Origin: an uncultured Collinsella sp.
GTDB lineage: Bacteria; Actinomycetota; Coriobacteriia; Coriobacteriales; Coriobacteriaceae
Assembly (NCBI GenBank): GCA_900543605.1
Contig: UQSK01000028.1
Location: 1 to 22,180, forward strand
DNA: 22,180 bases
Reading direction: 5' to 3'
Shown here: positions 16,530 through 22,180 of the stretch, in pieces
How the letters are laid out: every line of letters starts with the position of its first letter
Numbering within the stretch: position 1 is the first letter of the stretch
The notes under the pieces: model-generated
Databases searched by the model: none
Seen by the model: only the letters and a program-made list of their open reading frames with translations
Told to the model about the DNA's origin: nothing
Made by a program: the position numbers and the translations under genes

Positions 16530-19013
16530 CTACTCCACCGGCTTGAAGATGGTGGCCTGGCCGAAGACGCTGCGGATGAGGGCTTTGGCCTCGTCCTCGG
16601 TCTGCGGGATGCTCGGGGCTGCGCCCTGATGGCCGAAGGGGCTGCCCGCGCCTGGGTTGGACTCCCAAGGGGCAGCGGGGGCGTCCTCCTCTTTGGGGGC
16701 AGCTGCAGCGGGCTTGGGCGCGGACGCCGCACCCGGCACGTCGAACGGCGGCAGATCGTCCCCGCCGGCATCGGCAGCAAAACCGCCGACCATGGCATCG
16801 TCGTAGGGAACCTGCTCGGATTCCCACGGAGCGGACTGCGCAGACGGCTGAGCCTTGGGAGCGGCAGAGCGCTCGGGCGCACGGGGCGCTGGCTCGGTCG
16901 GGAGCTTGCCCGTGGCAGGAGCGCCGGCAGGGTTGTCGGAGCGCAGCCAGGGGGCCTTAGCCAGGTCGGATGACTTAGACGCAGGCGCGGCGGCGGGCTT
17001 GGGCGCGGGAGCCGGAGCAGCAGATTTGGGCGTGGCGGGCTTAGGCGCCGACGGGGTCGGTGCCATCACCGGCGTCGCTTGCTGCTGCGGAGCGCTGGCG
17101 CTCGAGGATACAGGGGCCGCCGAGGACACGGGTTGCGGGTCCGCAGATGCCGCAGCCCGTGCAGATGGAGAATGCTCCTCATGTTGAGGAGCCGGCGTGC
17201 CACCTCCATCCAGGACGTAGTCGACGGTGCGACGACCGAAGACCGCGCAGACCGTCGGCAGGACCACCGATTGCGTGTCGGCGCGACCGAGCATCTTGAT
17301 GGCAAAGGTCGAGCCCGCGGGGAACGAGACCGTGAGCTTGGAGCCGTCGTCGGCCGTGGCGCGGGCGTTGAGCAAAAGGCCTGCATAGGAAGCCTGACGA
17401 GCCTTGACGCGCTCGACGACCTCGACCCATTTGCGCTGGAGCTCGCCGGCGTCCTCGACCGCGGGGGTCTCGGCAGCACCGGCGGCGGCAACCTGGGCGG
17501 CGTTGTTGGACTGGGGCTTAGGTGCCGGAGCGGTGGCAGGCGCGGGGGCCGCAACGGGCTGAGGCGTCGGAGTCGGCGCAGGCTGAGGTGCAGGCGCTGC
17601 AGGCTTGGAAGCTGACACGGACGCAGAACGGGGCGCAGGCTGAGCCGCCGGAGCGGCAGCACCACGGTCCCAAGGCATACCGCCCTGGCGCGCGGACGTA
17701 GCAGCGGGGACAGCGGATGCCGCCGGAGCGGCAGCACGGGCGCCCGAAATGAGCGTCGGCTGCTGGGCAGCAGCGGGTACGGATGCTGCAGGCGCGGCGG
17801 CCTGAGCAGCAGCCACGCTCGCCGGAACGGCGGCATTGGCAACCATGGCCTCCAAGCGAGCCACGCGCTCGGCCAATGCCTCAATCGTTAAATCAGCCTC
17901 GGGACGCGCCAGACGCGTGCAGGCAATCTCGAGCACCAGGCGCACGTCGCTCGCGCCCCTCATCTCCAGTGCGGCATCGTCGAGCACCGTCAGCACACGG
18001 GCCAGGCGGTCGGCAGGATGCTCGCCAAAGGCAGCGGCCTCGGCAGCAAGCGCCTCGGCCTGCTCGGCACCGCCCTCAAACAACTCGGCACGGGCACCGG
18101 CAACGCAGGCAACATACACGTCGCGCACGTGCGGCACCAGGTCGCGCGTCAGCTCCAGCAGGTCGTTTCCTTCCTCGACCTGCGCACGGATCAGTCCATA
18201 GAGCTCGGCGACATCACGCTCGGCGATGGCGCGGGCAAACTCGCCCAGGATCTGGTCCGAAACCTCGCCCAAAAGCGAGCGGGCGTCGTCCGCATGCACA
18301 GAACCGTTGCCAAAGACGCTCAGTTGCTCCAGCGTGGACAACGCGTCGCGCATGCCGCCCTTGGCATGGCGCGCCACGATAGCCAGCGCCTCGTCGTCGT
18401 AATCGAAGCCCTCCTGCTCGCACACGTATGCCAGGCGATGCTCAATATCCTCGTTGCCGATACGATGGAAATCGAAGCGCTGGCAGCGCGAGAGGATGGT
18501 CTCCAGAATCTTTTGCGGGTCGGTGGTGCACAGCACAAAGATCACGTGTGCCGGCGGCTCCTCAAGCGTCTTGAGCAGCGCGTTGAACGCCGCCGTCGTG
18601 AGCATGTGGACCTCGTCGATGATATAAATCTTGTACTTACCGCGCACCGGGGCAAAGTTGACGGAGTTGATGATCTCCTCGCGCACGTTGTCCACGCCAG
18701 TACGGCTTGCGGCATCGAGCTCGTAGACATCCGGGTGGTTGCCCTCGGCGATGAGCTCGCACTCCTCGCAAGTACCGTCGGGCATGCAGCCGCTTGCACC
18801 CTCGGCGCGCGCCGCCTCGGCATTGCGGCACAGCAGCGCCTTGGCCAGAATGCGCGCCATGGTGGTCTTGCCCGTGCCGCGCGGTCCGCAGAATAGGTAC
18901 GCGTGGGACAGGCGCCCCTCGGTGATGGCGTGCTCGAGCGTCGAGACGATATGCTGCTGGCCCACCACGGAGTCGAAGGTGAGCGGGCGATACTTTCGGT
19001 ACAACGATTCCAT
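16530..19013 (-). CDS. dnaX: DNA polymerase III subunits gamma and tau
   Basis: This 827-residue clamp-loader ATPase loads the sliding clamp and, as tau, bridges polymerase and helicase. The N-terminal AAA+ module shows GPRGTGKT (43-50), a zinc module (C62, C76, C82, C85), Walker B with DEVH (133-136) and the arginine-finger motif SRC (175-177). After about residue 365 comes a long Ala/Pro/Gln-rich, probably disordered region interrupted by a folded segment (around GELQRKWVEVVERVKARQ), ending in IFKPVE. The frame is open a further 158 codons upstream, but the ATG at 19013 is the family start (MESLYRKYRPLTFDSVVGQ) and has GGGGGAG before it. No A-AAA-AAG slippery site for programmed frameshifting was seen, so only the full-length form is predicted. 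Confidence 0.96.
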   Translation of the reverse strand: MESLYRKYRPLTFDSVVGQQHIVSTLEHAITEGRLSHAYLFCGPRGTGKTTMARILAKALLCRNAEAARAEGASGCMPDGTCEECELIAEGNHPDVYELDAASRTGVDNVREEIINSVNFAPVRGKYKIYIIDEVHMLTTAAFNALLKTLEEPPAHVIFVLCTTDPQKILETILSRCQRFDFHRIGNEDIEHRLAYVCEQEGFDYDDEALAIVARHAKGGMRDALSTLEQLSVFGNGSVHADDARSLLGEVSDQILGEFARAIAERDVAELYGLIRAQVEEGNDLLELTRDLVPHVRDVYVACVAGARAELFEGGAEQAEALAAEAAAFGEHPADRLARVLTVLDDAALEMRGASDVRLVLEIACTRLARPEADLTIEALAERVARLEAMVANAAVPASVAAAQAAAPAASVPAAAQQPTLISGARAAAPAASAVPAATSARQGGMPWDRGAAAPAAQPAPRSASVSASKPAAPAPQPAPTPTPQPVAAPAPATAPAPKPQSNNAAQVAAAGAAETPAVEDAGELQRKWVEVVERVKARQASYAGLLLNARATADDGSKLTVSFPAGSTFAIKMLGRADTQSVVLPTVCAVFGRRTVDYVLDGGGTPAPQHEEHSPSARAAASADPQPVSSAAPVSSSASAPQQQATPVMAPTPSAPKPATPKSAAPAPAPKPAAAPASKSSDLAKAPWLRSDNPAGAPATGKLPTEPAPRAPERSAAPKAQPSAQSAPWESEQVPYDDAMVGGFAADAGGDDLPPFDVPGAASAPKPAAAAPKEEDAPAAPWESNPGAGSPFGHQGAAPSIPQTEDEAKALIRSVFGQATIFKPVE

Positions 19014-19128
19014 GGGTGCTCCCCCGGGTATACTGAGTCTTGTTGCCGCGGCGGCCATGCGGTCGCACGGCATACTGCATTCCATAATACCCGTACGGCG
19101 AGCCCGCCGCGATAGGAGTCCAAAGAGC

Positions 19129-19845
19129 ATGGCAGACGCAGAGAGCAACCTCATCCCCTCCGAAGCAGCCGACCAGGTCGAGGTCGCGCTCGAGGAGCAG
19201 GCCGCAGCCGACGACGGCATCCTGTACCTCAACGAGTACCAGTACGAAAACGACCTGGTCACCGACTTCGCCCGCCTGGTCGCCTCGCCCAGGCGTCGCG
19301 GCTCGCTGTATGTCGCCGCGGCAATTGCCGCGCTCATCGGCATCGGCATGCTGGTGGCCGGCGGCAACTGGATCAAGTTTGGCGTCGTCCTGATCGTGTT
19401 CGGCGCCTTTTTGGCCTGGTGGAGCAAAAACCTGCACCACACCCTCGCCCGCGACTTTATCGACGCCGTCGAGGCCGACGAGTCCATGGGTGGCCGCTAT
19501 CGCCGCGTCGCCGCCAACGAGGACGGCCTGATGGTTTGGGGCAAGAGCGGCAAGTCGCAGTTCTTCCCGTTTGACAAGCTCGACCACGTACTCGACGGCG
19601 AGCGCATCTTTGTGGCCATGTTCGCCGACCAGGGCGTGACGATCCCCAAGGACACCTTCGTCCGTGGCGATGCCGAGCAGTTCGGTCCCTTCCTCAAGGC
19701 CCGCATCAACAAAAAACTCCGCATCGAGACCAAGAAGAAGAAAATGAAGGCCGAGAAGGCCGCCGCCGAGGCCAAGCAGGGCGACAAGCCCCAGGAGACC
19801 AAGGGCAAGCAGCGCAAGCAGAAGAAGAACAAGAAGAAGCGCTAG
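19129..19845 (+). CDS. YcxB-like membrane protein
   Basis: This 238-residue protein has an acidic N-terminus, two hydrophobic segments (about 58-78 and 82-98) separated by a short turn, and a C-terminal domain (about 110-195). That domain's pattern (ANEDGLMVWGKSGKSQFFPF, then an aromatic/hydrophobic stretch and VTIPKDTFV) resembles the YcxB-like C-terminal domain. A Lys-rich tail of about 35 residues closes it. Both ends should be cytoplasmic. The ATG at 19129 is preceded by AGGAG (19114-19118); the longer open frame is antisense to dnaX. It is divergent from dnaX across a 115-base gap. The function of the family is not known. Confidence 0.7.
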   Translation: MADAESNLIPSEAADQVEVALEEQAAADDGILYLNEYQYENDLVTDFARLVASPRRRGSLYVAAAIAALIGIGMLVAGGNWIKFGVVLIVFGAFLAWWSKNLHHTLARDFIDAVEADESMGGRYRRVAANEDGLMVWGKSGKSQFFPFDKLDHVLDGERIFVAMFADQGVTIPKDTFVRGDAEQFGPFLKARINKKLRIETKKKKMKAEKAAAEAKQGDKPQETKGKQRKQKKNKKKR

Positions 19846-19882
19846 GCCGGACGCAGGGTCCAGACCCCAGACGGAGCTTAAA

Positions 19883-19913
19883 TTGAATGTCGCCCACCCG
19901 AGCGTGCTACACT
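19883..19913 (+). promoter_or_regulatory. Candidate promoter of the second kinase operon
   Basis: TTGAAT (19883-19888) and TACACT (19908-19913) are separated by 19 bp, and TG two bases before the -10 (19905-19906) makes it an extended -10. It lies 80 bases before the kinase ATG. Confidence 0.5.
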
Positions 19914-19993
19914 AGCAGCATCTATGCCACCGCGAACGGCTCGGCTCCGCGCCCGCCACTCGCAAACGAACTTTAAACGCACGAGGGTTGGCC

Positions 19994-21847
19994 ATGCCGC
20001 TTTTCTCGCAACATACCGCCCGGTTCTCGCCGGACGTTCCTTTGGAGGGCACCAGCTCTCGCGAGCTGCTCAAGCGGTACCAGCCGCTCGAGACACTTGC
20101 GACCGGCGGTTTTGGCTCCATCGAGATCTGCCGCGACACGCACCTGCGCCGCCGCGTCGCCATTAAACGCATCCCCCTTATCAACGGTGCCGGCATGCCC
20201 GCTAGCGACATCATGGATGTCCTGCGCGAGGCGCACACTGCCGCCATGCTTCAACATCCCAACATCGTGCAGGTCATCGACTTTACGCACGACACAGCCT
20301 ATGCCTACCTGGTTATGGAATATGTCGATGGCATGTCGCTGGCCGAGTTTTTGCACCGCGTGGACGGTCACTCACTTACCTTTGACGAGGCCGCGGCCAT
20401 TGCCGATGCCCTAGGCCAGGCGCTCACCTTCGCCCATAGTAATGGCGTACTCCACCTGGACATTAAGCCCGCCAACGTGCTCATCGACCACTCGGGCAAT
20501 GTAAAGCTCACCGACTTTGGCATGGCGCGACTGTCGTTCGCCGGTGGCTTTGGCGGCTCGCGCGGCGGCACCATCGGCTACATGCCGCCCGAGCAGCTCG
20601 ATATCGAGACCGGCACGGTCGACGAACGCGCCGATGTCTTTGCCCTTGCCTGCGTTATCTATGAGGGCCTGTGCGGCAGCGCTCCCTTTATGGCGGCCAC
20701 GCCCGCCGACTCGCTCGACCGCATCATCGGCGGCGCCACCTATCCCAGCGAGCTGATACCACACTTTCCCCCGGGAGCCGAGGCCGCGCTCATGAGCGCG
20801 CTCTCCCCCATGCCGCAGGACCGCCCCAACAGCATCGAGGCATTTTGCGACCAGCTCCTTGCCGGTCTGGGCAGCGTGCGCGAGGGCCGTCGCAGCCTGG
20901 AGCAAATGGTTGGCGAGCTTTCGGATGACGAGCAGGAGCTCGACGATATCGAGCCGTCGCACTACGAGGACGACGCCATCGAGGTCGACCCCGCACTCGG
21001 CTGGGCGGGCACGCGCTGGAGCCATGCGCGCGACTACACCATGCGCACTATCTCGGCGCTAACGTGCGGCACCTTTAGCTTTTTGCTGATGCAAACGGCC
21101 GGGGTCGCGGCGCTTCCCGGCCTGGTCATTGCGGCCATCGCGATCGGAGCGGCGGCTGGCCTGGCCCCCCAGATTGGCTCGGCCATCTCGGCTGTGGGCT
21201 TTTTGGTGCTCATGGCCAACGCCACCATGCAGGCACAGGGCATCCTGTCGATGCTGCCCGTCGCGGTGATCTTTGCCGCCGCCATGTCCGGTTGGTGGAT
21301 CGCCTGGGGTCGTACCGAGGCTGCCGCGAGCGCCGCACTCGCCTGTGCACTCGCGCTTGGCTGTCTGACCGGCAATACCTTCCTGGCAGCTGGGGTCGCC
21401 GCCGGCGTCGCGTCATTTTGGCTCGGCCCGGCAAGCGCCGCCGCGGCAACGGGCATGGGCACGCTTTTTGCCCGTCTGGCCACGGTCGCGCTTTCAGCCG
21501 GAGGCGTGCTGGGGCTCGGTAACGTTGCCGCAGCGCTGGGAGACCCACTCCTTTGGGCTGCCTTTGGGCTGGCCGCGGCAACTGCCGCGGCGTCATCTGC
21601 GCTGCTCAATGCCCATGCCAAGCGTGCCGATCAGGACTCAAACCTTGCCGCAATCGCCGCCATCGCTGTCACCGGCATCGGCTGCGCAGCGGCGTCCTGT
21701 CTTGCACACCATATGGAAATTGCCAGCCTTGCAGCCGCGGTCATCGCCAAGGCGGCGGTTGCGGGAACCCTATCCTCTATAATCGTTGGGATATGCCTAT
21801 ATTTGCTCGGATACCAAAGAACCTATACGGAGAGTGATCTTTCGTGA
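19994..21847 (+). CDS. Membrane Ser/Thr protein kinase
   Basis: The 617-residue protein has a kinase domain at about 28-300: TGGFGSIE loop, AIK with K58, an HRD variant HLDIKPANV (154-162; Arg replaced by Leu, catalytic D156 and N161 kept), DFG (174-176) and MPPEQL. An acidic linker (DDEQELDDIEP) leads to a long Ala/Gly-rich region from about residue 350 with some eight or more hydrophobic segments. The ATG at 19994 is preferred over an in-frame TTG at 19988 because GAGGG (19983-19987) fits it. Its stop overlaps the start of an FhaA-like gene (GTGA), so the pair is coupled, as in actinobacterial kinase/FHA operons. Its membrane region does not resemble that of the kinase encoded at 11773-13617. 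The HRD arginine change is tolerated in many active kinases. Confidence 0.88.
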   Translation: MPLFSQHTARFSPDVPLEGTSSRELLKRYQPLETLATGGFGSIEICRDTHLRRRVAIKRIPLINGAGMPASDIMDVLREAHTAAMLQHPNIVQVIDFTHDTAYAYLVMEYVDGMSLAEFLHRVDGHSLTFDEAAAIADALGQALTFAHSNGVLHLDIKPANVLIDHSGNVKLTDFGMARLSFAGGFGGSRGGTIGYMPPEQLDIETGTVDERADVFALACVIYEGLCGSAPFMAATPADSLDRIIGGATYPSELIPHFPPGAEAALMSALSPMPQDRPNSIEAFCDQLLAGLGSVREGRRSLEQMVGELSDDEQELDDIEPSHYEDDAIEVDPALGWAGTRWSHARDYTMRTISALTCGTFSFLLMQTAGVAALPGLVIAAIAIGAAAGLAPQIGSAISAVGFLVLMANATMQAQGILSMLPVAVIFAAAMSGWWIAWGRTEAAASAALACALALGCLTGNTFLAAGVAAGVASFWLGPASAAAATGMGTLFARLATVALSAGGVLGLGNVAAALGDPLLWAAFGLAAATAAASSALLNAHAKRADQDSNLAAIAAIAVTGIGCAAASCLAHHMEIASLAAAVIAKAAVAGTLSSIIVGICLYLLGYQRTYTESDLS

Positions 21848-22131
21848 ACTTCCTGAACATCTTCGAGGACCACGTGGCCGGCATCTTCGGTGCCACCCGT
21901 GCCCCGTTCTCCTTTAAGAAGCTTGCCAAGCAGGCCGCTCGCGACATGGAGGATCAGACTCTGGTGATCAACGGCGTCAACACGGCGCCGGCACTCTATA
22001 CCATCCTGATCGCCGCCGACGACGATCCCATGCTCGCCCCGTTCTACCCCGAGCTTTCGCGCGAGGTCCGCGAGTTCGTGAAGGCGCAGGCCGAAAAGCG
22101 CCGCTATGTCTTTGTCGGCGAGCCCCTCGTG
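21844..22131 (+). CDS. FhaA-like protein (DUF3662 domain), 3' end missing
   Basis: Ninety-six codons are present, from GTG at 21844 up to the adapter junction. The sequence (opening MNFLNIFEDHVAGIFG, then PFSFKKLAKQAARDME and, later, YVFVGEPLV) fits the DUF3662/FhaA N-terminal domain. In FhaA proteins this domain is followed by a linker and a C-terminal FHA domain, which would lie beyond the contig. GGAGAG (21829-21834) lies upstream and the GTGA overlap couples it to the kinase. In Actinobacteria FhaA is a kinase-regulated protein linked to cell-wall and division control. The truncation is artificial: the frame ends where the Tn5 mosaic end begins. Confidence 0.8.
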
Positions 22132-22180
22132 CTGTCTCTTATACACATCTCCGAGCCCACGAGACGCGTAGTAATCTCGT
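22132..22180 (-). other. Untrimmed Nextera i7-side adapter
   Basis: 22132-22150 is the reverse complement of the Tn5 mosaic end, 22151-22165 matches the Nextera read-2 primer part, 22166-22173 (GCGTAGTA) sits at the i7 index position, and 22174-22180 (ATCTCGT) starts the P7 side. This is not genomic. From memory the index is N719. Confidence 0.97.

Noticed and set aside
16530..19013. Programmed frameshift in dnaX
   Set aside because: No A-AAA-AAG-type slippery run was found in the coding strand, and the frame stays open to the stop.
18637..19587. 316-codon minus-strand frame overlapping dnaX and the YcxB-like gene
   Set aside because: It crosses two better-supported genes in a shadow frame and carries no motif.
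21823..22146. Minus-strand frame beginning MYKRQ
   Set aside because: MYKRQ is the translation of the Tn5 mosaic end; the frame starts in adapter and is antisense to the kinase end and the FhaA-like gene.

Overview
The window is one assembled contig, not a free genomic slice. Bases 1-47 and 22132-22180 are untrimmed Nextera (Tn5) library adapters with index sequences, so genomic sequence runs only from 48 to 22131, and the gene at the right end is cut by the library rather than by biology. GC-rich codon use, a pyruvate:ferredoxin oxidoreductase, the dnaX-ybaB-recR housekeeping block, and actinobacterial Ser/Thr kinase/FHA genes including an FhaA-type (DUF3662) protein point to an anaerobic high-GC Actinobacterium. 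Coriobacteriia, perhaps Collinsella, is the best fit; this is an inference from gene content, not a marker-gene result.

Layout. 105-3644 (-) is nifJ. 3990-4519 is a 5'-truncated second copy of the 3' end of an FHA-domain gene. 4520-10724 is an AT-richer island. Its + strand carries a radical SAM/SPASM peptide maturase (5086-6444), two small Cys/Asp-rich peptides with the same leader start (6614-6817 and 6848-7027), a 35-residue membrane peptide (7106-7213) and a terminator. Its - strand carries a convergent ABC exporter (7914-9566) and a decayed class I methyltransferase gene (9845 to about 10715). The intact FHA gene starts at 11769 (-) and is the last gene of a tightly coupled operon: secreted/membrane-anchored protein (14519-13614), Ser/Thr kinase-like membrane protein (13617-11773), FHA protein (11769-10831). 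Then come recR and ybaB (-), a small membrane-anchored protein on the opposite strand (16035-16508), dnaX (-, 16530-19013), a divergent YcxB-like membrane protein (19129-19845, +), and a second kinase overlapping an FhaA-like gene (19994-21847 and from 21844, +).

How it fits together. The island reads as a ranthipeptide-type RiPP locus. The maturase has a CxxxCxxC cluster plus a seven-Cys SPASM pattern. Both candidate precursors carry six aligned cysteines, many of them in Cys-X3-Asp units, the motif in which PapB-type enzymes form Cys-to-Asp thioethers. An exporter lies nearby. About 530 bp direct repeats of the FHA 3' end flank the island, one full-length gene and one 5'-truncated fragment, which is the outcome expected of a single-crossover (Campbell-type) insertion of a DNA circle carrying an FHA fragment. 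The flanking genes are core metabolism, recombination/replication and Ser/Thr-kinase signalling.
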